A stretch of 64,000 nt of DNA from Streptomyces spiroverticillatus (GTDB lineage Bacteria > Actinomycetota > Actinomycetes > Streptomycetales > Streptomycetaceae). Positions 16,974 to 25,624 of the stretch are shown here, in pieces. The DNA is taken from positions 61,260 through 125,259 of the forward strand of contig BMUX01000014.1 of NCBI GenBank assembly GCA_014650415.1. Direction: 5' to 3'. A program made the translations under genes and the position numbers. Within the stretch, counting starts at the first letter, position 1. Each line of letters opens with the position of its first letter. Below the pieces are notes generated by a model. That model searched no databases. It was not told the origin of the DNA and saw only the letters and a list, made by a program, of their open reading frames with translations.

Positions 16974-18976
16974 CCACCTCCCTCACCCCCGCTCCGGCGC
17001 AGTCCCTCGACGCGCTGCTGCCACCTCCCGGCCGGCCCTTCGCCGTTCTGCACCGCCCCGGCTCCGACCGGGCGGCACCGGTGGAGATCCTCAGCGGCCC
17101 GGTGCGGCGCGCGAGCGACCTGGACGCCCTCGCACCGGACGCGGAAGACGGCCCGGACGGCACGGAGATCCTGGTCCTGGCCCCCTACCGGCAGATCCGG
17201 GAGCGCGGCTTCGCGCACCCCGACGACGGCGAGCCGCTGCTCGCCATGGAGGTGCGCGAGCACCGAAGCGTCCCGCTCGCACAGTTGCTGGCCCGCCTGC
17301 CTGACCGGTCGCCGCAGGTGCGGGAGACCCGCTTCGACATCGACGACGACGGCTACGCGGCGGCGGTCGACGGCATCGTCCACCGGGAGATCCACCGCGG
17401 CGAGGGCTCCAACTTCGTCCTGGCCCGCAGTCTGCACGGAAGGATCCCCGCCTTCGACCGCACCGCCGCCCTCGCCGTGCTGCGCGGGCTGATGACGGCC
17501 GAGACCGGCGCGTACTGGACGTTCCTGCTCTTCACCGGCGACCGGTACTTCATCGGCTCCACCCCCGAACAGCAGGTACGGGTGCGGGGCGAGCGGGTCG
17601 AGATGAACCCGATCAGCGGGACCTACCGGTACCCGCGGACCGGCGCGGACCTGCCCGGGCTGCTGCGCTTCCTGCGCGACCCCAAGGAGACCGACGAGCT
17701 GTACATGGTCGTCGACGAGGAACTCAAGATGATGACGGCCCTGTGCGAGGACGGCGTGCGGGTCGGCGGACCGTCCCTGAAGTGGATGTCGCGCCTCGCG
17801 CACACCGAGTACTACCTCTCCGGCCGCTCCGACCGCCCGCTCACCGAGATCCTGCGCACCACGATGCCGGCGCCGACCGTGACGGGCAGCCCGGTGGAGA
17901 ACGCCTGCCGGGTGGTCGAGCGGTACGAGCCGCACGGCCGGGGCTACTACAGCGGGGTCATCGCCCTGCTCGGCCGCGCGGGCGGGCGGCGACGGATGGA
18001 CGCGGCACTGATGCTGCGCACCGCGGACCTCGGGGCGGACGGCTCCGTGCGGCTGACGGCGGGCGCCAGTGTCGTACGGGAGTCGGTGCCGGCGAACGAG
18101 ACGGCGGAGACCACCGCCAAGCTCTCCGGCCTGCTGGACGCCCTGTCCGGGCGGCGGTCGGCGAAGGCCCCCGTCCCGGCGCCCGCCGCCGGTCTGGCGG
18201 AGGCCGCGCCGGTGCGCGGCGCGCTGGCCGCCCGCAACGACGGGCTGGCGGCGTTCTGGCTGCACGGGAGCGCCGACGTGCCCGCCGCCCGGTCCGTCGC
18301 GGGCACCGAAGTCACCGTCGTCGACGCCGAGGACGGCTTCACCTCGATGCTCGCCTACCAACTGCGGGCGCTGGGCTGCGTGGTGCGGCTGGTGCCCTGG
18401 TCCCGGGCGGCGCGTGCGGGCGTCGCCGCAGCGCCGGGCGTGGTCCTGCTCGGTCCGGGGCCCGGCGACCCGCGGGACGAGGCGAATCCCCGCGTGCGCG
18501 CCCTGCGGGCCACGGCCGCCGAACGGCTTACGGCCGGTCTGCCGCTGGCGGCGGTCTGCCTGGGGCACCAGGCGGTGTGCACCCTGCTGGGGCTGCGGGT
18601 GACCCGGCTGCCCGACCCGGCGCAGGGCAGGCGGCTGCGGGTCCCGCTGTGGGGCAGGCAGCGCATGGCCGGTTTCTACAACAGCTACGTCGCGCGGGCC
18701 GACGAGGACCGGCTGCGCCCGCGGTGGGGCGGCGGCACCGTCCAGGTGCAGCGCTCGGGCGGCGAGGTGATCGCGCTGCGCGGGCCCGCCCTGGCGACGA
18801 TCCAGTTCCACGCGGAGTCGTTCCTCACCCAGGACGGCCCCGGCATCCTGGCCGATCTGCTGACCGATGCCCTGGCACCGGCCGCGGCGCACCGGCCGGA
18901 CGTCCACGACAGTCACGGGTCCGGTGCGTACGGCACCGGCCCCCGGGAGTCCAGGGGGACCCATGAGCATGCCTGA
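16970..18976 (+). CDS. tomD: ADIC/anthranilate synthase, fused synthase-glutaminase (PhzE-like)
   Basis: 668 residues. The N-terminal two thirds form a chorismate-utilising synthase: GAYWTFLLFTGDRYFIGSTPE, MNPISGTYRYP, KETDELYMVVDEELKMM and APTVTGSPVENACRV. The C-terminal third is a class I glutaminase with intact nucleophile Cys (AVCLGHQ, about residue 525) and His (FHAES, about 610). It makes 2-amino-2-deoxyisochorismate or anthranilate from chorismate and glutamine. PhzE-type enzymes usually stop at ADIC, so a lyase may be needed; TomP is the candidate. It overlaps tomC by an ATGA and tomE by 14 bp, in the middle of a coupled operon. Confidence 0.92.
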   Translation: MTTSLTPAPAQSLDALLPPPGRPFAVLHRPGSDRAAPVEILSGPVRRASDLDALAPDAEDGPDGTEILVLAPYRQIRERGFAHPDDGEPLLAMEVREHRSVPLAQLLARLPDRSPQVRETRFDIDDDGYAAAVDGIVHREIHRGEGSNFVLARSLHGRIPAFDRTAALAVLRGLMTAETGAYWTFLLFTGDRYFIGSTPEQQVRVRGERVEMNPISGTYRYPRTGADLPGLLRFLRDPKETDELYMVVDEELKMMTALCEDGVRVGGPSLKWMSRLAHTEYYLSGRSDRPLTEILRTTMPAPTVTGSPVENACRVVERYEPHGRGYYSGVIALLGRAGGRRRMDAALMLRTADLGADGSVRLTAGASVVRESVPANETAETTAKLSGLLDALSGRRSAKAPVPAPAAGLAEAAPVRGALAARNDGLAAFWLHGSADVPAARSVAGTEVTVVDAEDGFTSMLAYQLRALGCVVRLVPWSRAARAGVAAAPGVVLLGPGPGDPRDEANPRVRALRATAAERLTAGLPLAAVCLGHQAVCTLLGLRVTRLPDPAQGRRLRVPLWGRQRMAGFYNSYVARADEDRLRPRWGGGTVQVQRSGGEVIALRGPALATIQFHAESFLTQDGPGILADLLTDALAPAAAHRPDVHDSHGSGAYGTGPRESRGTHEHA

Positions 18977-19571
18977 GCGAGGGGGCGTGGGCACCGCGCC
19001 ACGCCCCGTCGACCCACGTGCCCTGCGCAGTTGCATGGGCCAGTTCGCGACCGGGGTCACGGTGATCACCTGCCGGCGCGGCGACCTCGTGCACGGCACG
19101 ACGGTCAACGCCTTCACCTCGGTGTCGCTGGACCCGCCGCTGGCGCTGGTGGCACTGGACCGGCGCAGCCGGGCGGACGCGCTGCTGCGGGAGGACGGCG
19201 ACTACGTCGTCAACATCCTCGACGCCTCGCAGCGCGACCTGGCGATGCACTTCGCCGGACGGCCCATGGCCGAGCCGGTGCCGTGGGTGGACGAGCAGAG
19301 TCCGCGCCCGCGGCTGGCGGGCACGGTGGCCCATCTGGTCTGCCGTCCCTGGCAGTTGCACGACGGCGGCGACCACACGCTGCACATCGGGAGCATCGAG
19401 AGGTTCGAGAGCCGCCCGGGGCGACCGCTGTTGTTCCACGGCGGCGCCTTCCCGGAGCTGGTGCCGGACGACTCGCCCGGCGCCTGGTCGCTGTGCCTGG
19501 ACGGCATGGACCCGGTGGCGCACCTCCCGGTACACGACGAGCCCAACAGGGCGGACAGGACAGGGGACTGA
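18963..19571 (+). CDS. tomE: Flavin reductase, HpaC-like (reductase partner of TomF)
   Basis: 202 residues of the flavin reductase-like FMN-binding family: MGQFATGVTVITCR (about 21-34), TVNAFTSVSLDPPLALVALDR (about 45-65) and VVNILDASQRDLAMHFAG. It reduces FAD or FMN with NAD(P)H and passes it to a two-component monooxygenase. The partner is surely the HpaB-like protein encoded 5 bp downstream. The ATG at 18963 follows AGGGGG; an ATG two codons later is equally possible. It overlaps the end of tomD. Confidence 0.92.
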   Translation: MSMPERGGVGTAPRPVDPRALRSCMGQFATGVTVITCRRGDLVHGTTVNAFTSVSLDPPLALVALDRRSRADALLREDGDYVVNILDASQRDLAMHFAGRPMAEPVPWVDEQSPRPRLAGTVAHLVCRPWQLHDGGDHTLHIGSIERFESRPGRPLLFHGGAFPELVPDDSPGAWSLCLDGMDPVAHLPVHDEPNRADRTGD

Positions 19572-19576
19572 CGCAC

Positions 19577-21160
19577 ATGACGGACACGACGCACAGCACG
19601 GGCACCGCGGACACCCCGGACCCCGGCACCACCGGGGGCACCGGAGCGCGCCGCACGACACGCCCGATGACCGGCGACGAGTACCTGGAGAGCCTCCGCG
19701 ACGGCCGGGAGATATGGGCGTACGGGGAGCGGGTCGACGACGTCACCAAGCATCCGGCGTTCCGCAACACCGCCCGGATGACGGCACGTCTGTACGACGC
19801 GCTGCACGACCCGGAGCACAAGGACACGCTGACCGCGCCGACGGACACCGGCAGCGACGGCTACACGCACAAGTTCTTCCGGGTGCCGCGCAGTGTGGAG
19901 GACATGGTCGGCGACCGGGACGCGATCGCCCGCTGGGCCCGGATGACGTACGGCTGGATGGGCCGCAGCCCGGACTACAAGGCGAGCTTCCTCGTCACGC
20001 TGGGCGCGAACCCGGAGTACTACGGGGACTTCGCGGACAACGCCCGGCGCTGGTACGCACAGGCGCAGGAGCGGGTGCTGTTCTGGAACCACGCGGTGAT
20101 CAACCCGCCCGTGGACCGCAACCGGGCTCCGGACGAGGTCGACGACGTGTTCGTGCACGTCGAGAAGGAGTGCGACGACGGCCTGGTGGTCAGCGGGGCG
20201 AAGGTGGTCGCCACGGGGTCGGCGCTGACCCACTTCAACTTCGTCGCGCACTACGGACTGCCGGTGAAGAAGAAGGAGTTCGCGCTCGTCGCGACGCTGC
20301 CGATGGACGCGCCGGGGGTGAAGCTGATCTGCCGTCAGTCGTACGAGCTGGCCGCGAGCCGGATGGGCAGCCCGTTCGACTACCCGCTGTCGAGCCGCCT
20401 GGACGAGAACGACACCGTCTTCATCCTCGACAAGGTGAAGATCCCCTGGGAGAACGTCTTCATCTACGGCGACACCGCGAAGGCCGGCACCTTCCTGAAC
20501 ACGTCCGGATTCACGCACCGGCTCACCTTCCACGGGGTGACCCGGCTCGCGGTGAAGCTCGACTTCCTGGCCGGTCTGCTCCTCAAGGGGCTGGACGTGA
20601 CCGGGACGAAGGATTTCCGGGGCATTCAGACCCGGGTGGGCGAAGTGCTCGCCTGGCGGAACATGTTCTGGGGCCTCAGTGACGCGATGGCGCGCAATCC
20701 GAACGGCTGGCACGGCGACGGTCTGCTGCCGAACCTGGATTACGGAATGGCGTACCGCTGGTTCATGACGATCGGATATCCGCGCGTCCGCGAGATCATT
20801 CTGCAGGACCTCAGCAGCGGCCTCATCTACTTGAATTCACACGCCAAGGACTTCAAGAACCCCGAACTGCGGCCGCATCTGGACCGGTACATGCGGGGGT
20901 CGAACGGATACGACTCGGTGGAGCGGGTCAAGCTGATGAAGCTGATCTGGGACTCGGTGGGCACGGAGTTCGCGGGCCGCCACGAGCTGTACGAGCGCAA
21001 CTACTCGGGCAACCACGAGAACGTGCGCATCGAGCTCCTGATGGCGCAGACGGCGTCCGGCCTGGTCGACGACTACCGGGGTTTCGCCGAGGAGTGCATG
21101 GCGGAGTACGACCTGGACGGCTGGACCGCGCCGGACCTGATCGGGCCCGACCAGGCATGA
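19577..21160 (+). CDS. tomF: Two-component flavin monooxygenase, HpaB-like aromatic hydroxylase
   Basis: 527 residues of the 4-hydroxyphenylacetate 3-monooxygenase (HpaB) family. Marks include RPMTGDEYLESLRDGREIWAYGERV near the N terminus, NPPVDRNR (about 178-185), VSGAKVVATGSALTHFNF, PLSSRLDENDTVFILDKVKIPWENVF and HEN-type residues near the end. It uses FADH2 from TomE to hydroxylate a phenolic or aniline ring. In the PBD context it should hydroxylate the anthranilate, free or carrier-bound, and with TomO it accounts for two ring oxygens. It ends against the convergent tomG with a GC-rich hairpin between. Confidence 0.93.
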   Translation: MTDTTHSTGTADTPDPGTTGGTGARRTTRPMTGDEYLESLRDGREIWAYGERVDDVTKHPAFRNTARMTARLYDALHDPEHKDTLTAPTDTGSDGYTHKFFRVPRSVEDMVGDRDAIARWARMTYGWMGRSPDYKASFLVTLGANPEYYGDFADNARRWYAQAQERVLFWNHAVINPPVDRNRAPDEVDDVFVHVEKECDDGLVVSGAKVVATGSALTHFNFVAHYGLPVKKKEFALVATLPMDAPGVKLICRQSYELAASRMGSPFDYPLSSRLDENDTVFILDKVKIPWENVFIYGDTAKAGTFLNTSGFTHRLTFHGVTRLAVKLDFLAGLLLKGLDVTGTKDFRGIQTRVGEVLAWRNMFWGLSDAMARNPNGWHGDGLLPNLDYGMAYRWFMTIGYPRVREIILQDLSSGLIYLNSHAKDFKNPELRPHLDRYMRGSNGYDSVERVKLMKLIWDSVGTEFAGRHELYERNYSGNHENVRIELLMAQTASGLVDDYRGFAEECMAEYDLDGWTAPDLIGPDQA

Positions 21161-21190
21161 GTGCCGGGGCGGCACGCCGACGGGGGCGAC

Positions 21191-21217
21191 GGGCGGCGGA
21201 CTGCCGCGCCGCCGCCC
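21191..21217. terminator. Bidirectional hairpin terminator between tomF and tomG
   Basis: GGGCGGCGG (21191-21199) and CCGCCGCCC (21209-21217) form a 9 bp stem with a 9 nt loop between convergent genes. There is no U-tract, as usual in streptomycetes. Confidence 0.7.
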
Positions 21218-21243
21218 CCGCAGGGCCGGCCTCCCGCCGGGCG

Positions 21244-21948
21244 TCAGGGCAGGTCGGGCGTCTGGGACCGGGTGTCCGGGTCGGGCAGGATCACGGCCAG
21301 GGTGAAGCCGTCGTAGCCCTTGGCGCCCACGGTCTGAATGGTGGTGGCGCTCACTCGGGGCTCCGCGGCCACCTTCTCGTGGAAGCGCCGCATCCCGCGC
21401 ACGCCGCCGTCCGGGTTGTCGGCGTCGACGACCGCGCCGCCGAGCACCACGTTGTCGACGACGATCACGCCGCCGGGCCGGGAGAGGGTCAGCGCCCAGT
21501 CGAAGTACTCCGGGGTGTCGGGCTTGTTGGCGTCGATGAAGACCAGGTCGAAGGGCTGGTCCGCACTCTTCGCGAGCTCGGGCAGGATGTCCTGCGCGCG
21601 ACCCACCTTCTGCTCGACGCGGTCGGCGACCTTGGCCCGCTCCAGGTGGCCGGCGGCGGCCTCGGCGAACGAGCGCTCCCACTCGATGGTGACCAGCCGT
21701 CCGCCGGGCGGCAGGGCGCGGGCGAGCCAGATGGAGCTGTACCCGCCGAAGGTGCCTATCTCCAGAATGCGCTCGGCGCGCTGGACGAGCGCCAGCAGGT
21801 GCAGCAGCTTTCCCTGCGCGCGGGAGACCCCGATGTCGGGGAGGTCGAATCCGATGTGCGCCTGGGCGGCGGCGGCCAGCGCGGGGTCCTCGTCACCGAG
21901 AACCGCGTCGAAGTAGCCGTCCACCGCACTCCATTGATTTTGTGTCAT
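21244..21948 (-). CDS. tomG: Class I SAM O-methyltransferase (CCoAOMT-like)
   Basis: 234 residues of the metal-dependent catechol/caffeoyl-CoA O-methyltransferase family. Visible: ILEIGTFGGYSSIWLARALP (SAM loop, about 60-79), VTIEWE, FDLVFIDANKPD (metal-binding Asp region, about 132-143) and VDNVVLGG. It should methylate one hydroxyl of the dihydroxylated anthranilate, as the methoxy-hydroxy A ring of tomaymycin requires. It is the only gene between tomA and tomN on the minus strand and is divergent from tomH across a short AT-richer region with TTCC/GGAA palindromes. The spacing between its GGAG and the ATG is very short. Confidence 0.92.
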   Translation of the reverse strand: MTQNQWSAVDGYFDAVLGDEDPALAAAAQAHIGFDLPDIGVSRAQGKLLHLLALVQRAERILEIGTFGGYSSIWLARALPPGGRLVTIEWERSFAEAAAGHLERAKVADRVEQKVGRAQDILPELAKSADQPFDLVFIDANKPDTPEYFDWALTLSRPGGVIVVDNVVLGGAVVDADNPDGGVRGMRRFHEKVAAEPRVSATTIQTVGAKGYDGFTLAVILPDPDTRSQTPDLP

Positions 21949-21958
21949 GACTCCAGTG

Positions 21959-22069
21959 TTCCCCGTGGGGAAGAAATTCGGAACCCGGGTGGAAAAGATT
22001 CTGAAAAATCTACGGATTCACATCTTCCACTTATTTCCGTCGGTTAGCCGACGGGATTTCCGGGAAATC
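21959..22069. promoter_or_regulatory. Divergent tomG/tomH control region with three inverted repeats
   Basis: The region is AT-richer than its surroundings. Three perfect repeats lie in it: TTCCCC-gt-GGGGAA at 21959-21972, CCGTCGG-ttag-CCGACGG at 22037-22054, and GATTTCC-g-GGAAATC at 22055-22069. The last shares its half-sites with the palindrome upstream of tomA, though the spacer is 1 bp and not 4. Shared control by one regulator is possible but unproven. Confidence 0.5.
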
Positions 22070-22119
22070 GCCTGCCTGACCGAGAAAAAGAAATGTCGCA
22101 ATGAGAGGAGCGCAGTACC

Positions 22120-22629
22120 TTGCCGCGAACCGGGACCACGAAAGACCGGCCGACGGACGTCGATCTCGTACTCGTACCGGAACTGCACCACGTGGGCGTG
22201 CAGACGGCCGACCTCGACAACTGCCGTGCCTGGTACGAGGAGTTCTTCGGCTGCGAGACCAACTGGACGCTGGACACCTTCTGCGACCTGACGCTGAGCC
22301 GCCTGCCCGGCATCACCCGGCTGACCGAGGTGAAGGTGGCCGGTCTGCGCTTCCACCTCTTCGAGCGCACCGGGCACGACGACGCCGTCCCCGGTGCCAA
22401 CACCCGCCAGTTCCAGCACATCTGCCTGGCCACCGGCTCCCCTGAGGAGCTGCGGGCCTGGCGCGAACGCTGGATCCGGCTGTACGAGTCCGGCCGCTTC
22501 ACCTTCGCCGGCGACGAGCAGCCCACCGAGATCGTCGTCGACGAGGACGGCGTCGAGAGCTGCTACGTCCTGGACGTCAACGGCCTGGAGTTCGAGTTCA
22601 CCTACACACCGCCAGGAGGAGACCGATGA
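22120..22629 (+). CDS. tomH: VOC-family L-DOPA 2,3-dioxygenase (LmbB1/TomH type)
   Basis: 169 residues of the vicinal oxygen chelate superfamily. HHVGVQTADLDNCRAWYEEFFGCE (about 22-45) holds the first metal His, FQHICLATGS (about 103-112) the second, and VLDVNGLEFEF near the C terminus the Glu. In lincomycin and PBD pathways such small proteins cleave L-DOPA by extradiol 2,3-fission; the product cyclises to the pyrroline core of 4-alkylproline. The next gene makes L-DOPA and overlaps it by ATGA. The start is TTG at 22120 with GAGAGGAG about 9 bp upstream; no ATG or GTG in frame fits as well. Confidence 0.88.
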   Translation: MPRTGTTKDRPTDVDLVLVPELHHVGVQTADLDNCRAWYEEFFGCETNWTLDTFCDLTLSRLPGITRLTEVKVAGLRFHLFERTGHDDAVPGANTRQFQHICLATGSPEELRAWRERWIRLYESGRFTFAGDEQPTEIVVDEDGVESCYVLDVNGLEFEFTYTPPGGDR

Positions 22630-23582
22630 GCACGCGTGTTCAACGCACCGTCACCGAACTGCCGGTGCCCGACGACTGGGACTTCGGGGACTTCCCGTAC
22701 GGCCTGGAGCCGCTGACGCTGCCCGAGCCGCCGACGCCCGGCACCGAGACCGCCCTTTCCGAGGTGCGGCCCGCCGACCCCTGCCACCTGGACCTCGGTG
22801 GACCGTGCCCGCGGACGGGACCGGCCCTCGCCGCCGAGGAGATCTCCCACCAGCTGTTCTGGTTCCGCTGGATCACCGGCCACCAGGCGACCTTCGCCAT
22901 CTGGCAGTTGACCGCGCACGCCCTGCACCAGGCCCGGTCCGCCTCCGATCCCGCGCCCTTCCTGCGCGCGATGACGGACCTCACCGACGCCTACACCGCG
23001 ATGCTGCTGTACACCAGCTCCTGCCCCGCCGACGTCTACGGCAGCGTCATCCGGCCCAGCATGTACCTCCAGCACCGCAGCTTCAGCGGCACCTGGGCAC
23101 CCGACTTCGTGCCCGTGCGCTCACTGCTGCGGGGCAAGAAGACCGAGTGGGAGGGAACGCCGGAGGCCGAGCGGCTGAAGAAGGCGGTGCGGACGTACCA
23201 CAGCGTGCACGCGGGGGTGGCGGCCAAGCTGGTGCCGGGCGGCCGCTCGCTGCTCCAGGAGTCGGCCACGGAGGTCACGCCGACCCGCCCCGAGACCCAG
23301 GCGCTCCTCTACGACCACTACTTCCTGACCCTGCGGGCACCGGTCGACGCCACAGAGCTGGTCGACCAGTTGCGCTCCCGGCTGCGCGCGATCACGCAGG
23401 ACGCGGCGACCAACGGGCTCTATCCGGGCCTCACTCCACAGGAGGACGCCGCCTTCCCCGAGGAACTGCGCGGCGATGACGTACGGCTGGTCTACGAGGA
23501 GGGCTTCGCCACCGTCCTCGGCCGGATCGACGCCGCCGCCGCGCAGCTCAGGCCGAAGGTGCTGCACCACAGCGCGCCCTGA
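22626..23582 (+). CDS. tomI: Heme-dependent tyrosine 3-hydroxylase (LmbB2/TomI type)
   Basis: 318 residues. Resembles the unusual heme peroxygenase-like tyrosine hydroxylases known from lincomycin, hormaomycin and PBD clusters, with no similarity to P450s. Recognisable parts are QLFWFRWITGHQATFAIW (about 78-95), the SCPADVYGSVIRPSMYLQH stretch, and HSVHAGVAAKLVPGGRSLL. It converts tyrosine to L-DOPA, the substrate of the adjacent tomH product. Its ATG overlaps the tomH stop in an ATGA, so the two are made together. The call rests on family resemblance plus the tight pairing with tomH. Confidence 0.88.
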   Translation: MSTRVQRTVTELPVPDDWDFGDFPYGLEPLTLPEPPTPGTETALSEVRPADPCHLDLGGPCPRTGPALAAEEISHQLFWFRWITGHQATFAIWQLTAHALHQARSASDPAPFLRAMTDLTDAYTAMLLYTSSCPADVYGSVIRPSMYLQHRSFSGTWAPDFVPVRSLLRGKKTEWEGTPEAERLKKAVRTYHSVHAGVAAKLVPGGRSLLQESATEVTPTRPETQALLYDHYFLTLRAPVDATELVDQLRSRLRAITQDAATNGLYPGLTPQEDAAFPEELRGDDVRLVYEEGFATVLGRIDAAAAQLRPKVLHHSAP

Positions 23583-23613
23583 CCGGACGGCGTCGGACAC
23601 GACCTGGGGACAA

Positions 23614-23658
23614 GCACGACACAAGGACGAGCACGACACGACGAAGGAGCGAAGGAGG
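23614..23658 (+). repeat. Short duplications in tomI-tomJ gap, including a doubled ribosome site
   Basis: GCACGACAC recurs at 23614 and 23631 in a 17 bp period, followed by GAAGGAGC (23643-23650) and GAAGGAGG (23651-23658). The second is the likely ribosome site of tomJ, with a duplicate just upstream. Confidence 0.7.
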
Positions 23659-23663
23659 TACGT

Positions 23664-24623
23664 GTGCGGCACGGAGTGGTGATCCTGCCCGAGCGGCGCT
23701 GGCCGCAGGCGCGCGAGCAGTGGATGCTGGCCGAGCGCCTGGGCTTCGACCACGCCTGGACGTACGACCAGTTGATGTGGCGGTGGCTGCGGGACGAGCC
23801 CTGGTTCGCCGGCGTCCCCACCCTGGCCGCCGCGGCGGCCGTCACCTCGCGGATCACGCTGGGCACGATGGTCGCCACGCCCACCTACCGCCACCCGGTG
23901 ACGCTGGCCAAGGAGGTGATGTCGCTGGAGGACATCGCCCGGGGCCGCTTCGTCTGCGGGCTGGGCGCGGGGGCGGGCGGCCTGGACGACAGGGTGGTGG
24001 ACCCCACCGAACGGACCCCGCGTCAACGCGCCGACCGTTTCGCGGAGTTCGTGGAGGCGCTGGACCGGCTGCTGACCCGGCGGAACACCTCGTTCGCGGG
24101 TGAGCACTACGCCTTCGAGGACGTGCCGGTGAACCCCGGGTGCCTCACGCGGCCCCGGGTGCCGTTCGCCGTCGCCGCGACCGGCCCGCGCGGGATGCGG
24201 CTCGCGGCCCGGCGGGCGGACACCTGGGTCACCGCCGGTCCCCCGGGCCGCTTCGACGCCCTGCCGTACGAGAAGACGCTGCCGGACATCGCCCGGCAAC
24301 TGGACCGGCTGGACGCGGCGTGCGAGGCGACCGGCCGGGACCCGGCCACGCTGAACCGGCTGCTGCTGACCGGCGCCCTGGTCGGCGGGGTGCTCGACTC
24401 CGTCGAGTCCTACCGGGACGCGGTGGGCCGCTTCGGCGAACTGGGCATCACCGACCTGGTGGTGCACTGGCCGCGCGCGTCCTTCCCCTACCAGGGGGAC
24501 CCGCGGGTGCTGGAGGCCGTGGCGGAGGAAGTGCTCCACCTCGGACGCCAGACGGCGGCACGCACACCACCCCTGACACCCCCGCCCGGCGGGGACCCCC
24601 ACGACGAAGGAGAGGAACGTTGA
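23664..24623 (+). CDS. tomJ: F420H2-dependent reductase, luciferase-like (LmbY/TomJ type)
   Basis: 319 residues of the LLM-class, TIM-barrel F420 enzymes: AERLGFDHAWTYDQLMW (about 29-45), ITLGTMVATPTYRHPVTLAKEVMSLEDIARGRFVCGLGAG (about 73-112), and FAVAATGPRGMRLAARRADTWVT. In 4-alkylproline pathways it reduces a ring imine or double bond with F420H2. Orthologues lacking full reduction leave an exocyclic or endocyclic double bond in PBDs. The start is GTG at 23664 after GAAGGAGG. Its end overlaps the TTG start of tomK, so the two are coupled. Confidence 0.88.
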   Translation: MRHGVVILPERRWPQAREQWMLAERLGFDHAWTYDQLMWRWLRDEPWFAGVPTLAAAAAVTSRITLGTMVATPTYRHPVTLAKEVMSLEDIARGRFVCGLGAGAGGLDDRVVDPTERTPRQRADRFAEFVEALDRLLTRRNTSFAGEHYAFEDVPVNPGCLTRPRVPFAVAATGPRGMRLAARRADTWVTAGPPGRFDALPYEKTLPDIARQLDRLDAACEATGRDPATLNRLLLTGALVGGVLDSVESYRDAVGRFGELGITDLVVHWPRASFPYQGDPRVLEAVAEEVLHLGRQTAARTPPLTPPPGGDPHDEGEER

Positions 24624-25483
24624 TCGCGTACGAGATCGTCGACATGTTCACGGACACCCCGTACGGCGGCTGTGCGCTCGGGGTGGTGCTGGACGCCGCG
24701 GGGCTCTCGACGGCGGACATGCTCGCCGTCGCCCGGGAGACCGCCCTGACCGAGACGGCCTTCGTGGTGCCGCCCGGCCTGCCGGGATCGACGTACGGGG
24801 TACGGGTGATGACCCCGGCCGGAGAGTCGCCGTTCGGCGGCCACAGTGCGGTGGGCACCGCGAGCGCGCTGGTGCGCGCCGGGCGGCTGGCGGCCGGGGA
24901 GGCGGTGCAGGAGTGCGGCGGGCGGCAGCTCACCGTGGTCGCGGGGGCCGACGGCTCCACCGTCCGCGTCGCGGGCGAGCCGCTCGCGCTGCCGCAGTGG
25001 GACCCGGGCCCCTTGCTGGCGGCGTGCGGCCTGACGGACGCCGACCTGACGGGCGCCCCGCAACTGGCCGGCTTCGGACCGGCGTTCCACGTCCTGCCGG
25101 TGGACGCACAGGCCCTCGCGCGCGCCTCGGCCGACCTGAGCGACCCGGTCTGGGCGGACTGCGCGGACGCGGTGCTCGTCGCCTGGGACGCCGCGAACAG
25201 CACGGCCCGCGTCCGGGTGTTCGCCCCCGGATACGGCATGCCCGAGGACCCCGCCTGCGCCTCCGCCGCACTGGGACTGGGCGTCTGGCTCGCCCGGGAG
25301 AAGGCGCTGTCCAGCACCGAAGGCCGCCACAGCTACGAAGTCCGTCAGGGCGAGGACCTGGGCCGCCCCGCCACCCTCTCGTGCACCGTCGACCTCGTCG
25401 AGGGCCATGCCCGCGCCGCCACGGTGCACGGCAGGGTCACCGCCACCGCGTCGGGCCGGATGGCACACCCCGGACGGCCCTGA
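24620..25483 (+). CDS. tomK: PhzF-like isomerase of 4-alkylproline biosynthesis (LmbX/TomK type)
   Basis: 287 residues of the PhzF/diaminopimelate epimerase fold: YEIVDMFTDTPYGGCALGVVLDA near the start, MTPAGESPFGGHSAVGTA (about 70-87), and the second half-barrel PGYGMPEDPACASAALGLGVWL (about 203-224). PhzF members shift double bonds by acid-base catalysis. In the lincomycin and PBD route this step isomerises the dienamine before F420 reduction. The start is TTG at 24620, which overlaps the TGA of tomJ and follows GAAGGAGAGG. A 19 bp repeat array separates it from tomL. Confidence 0.88.
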   Translation: MIAYEIVDMFTDTPYGGCALGVVLDAAGLSTADMLAVARETALTETAFVVPPGLPGSTYGVRVMTPAGESPFGGHSAVGTASALVRAGRLAAGEAVQECGGRQLTVVAGADGSTVRVAGEPLALPQWDPGPLLAACGLTDADLTGAPQLAGFGPAFHVLPVDAQALARASADLSDPVWADCADAVLVAWDAANSTARVRVFAPGYGMPEDPACASAALGLGVWLAREKALSSTEGRHSYEVRQGEDLGRPATLSCTVDLVEGHARAATVHGRVTATASGRMAHPGRP

Positions 25484-25508
25484 GGCGTCGGGCCCGCACG
25501 CGGTACGC

Positions 25509-25605
25509 CCGTACGACCGAACCGTACGAGTGCGTCCGAGCCGTACGCGTGCGACCGAGCCGTACGAATACGTCCGAGCCGTACGAGTACGACCCAACCG
25601 TACGA
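25509..25605. repeat. 19 bp tandem repeat array between tomK and tomL
   Basis: CCGTACG recurs at 25509, 25522, 25541, 25560, 25579 and 25598. From 25522 the period is exactly 19 bp, with units such as CCGTACGAGTGCGTCCGAG. Each unit carries the palindrome CGTACG. No gene lies here, so the array may bind a protein or be a slippage product. It directly precedes the ribosome site of tomL. Confidence 0.9.
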
Positions 25606-25624
25606 CCAGAAAGGGAACTCCCCG

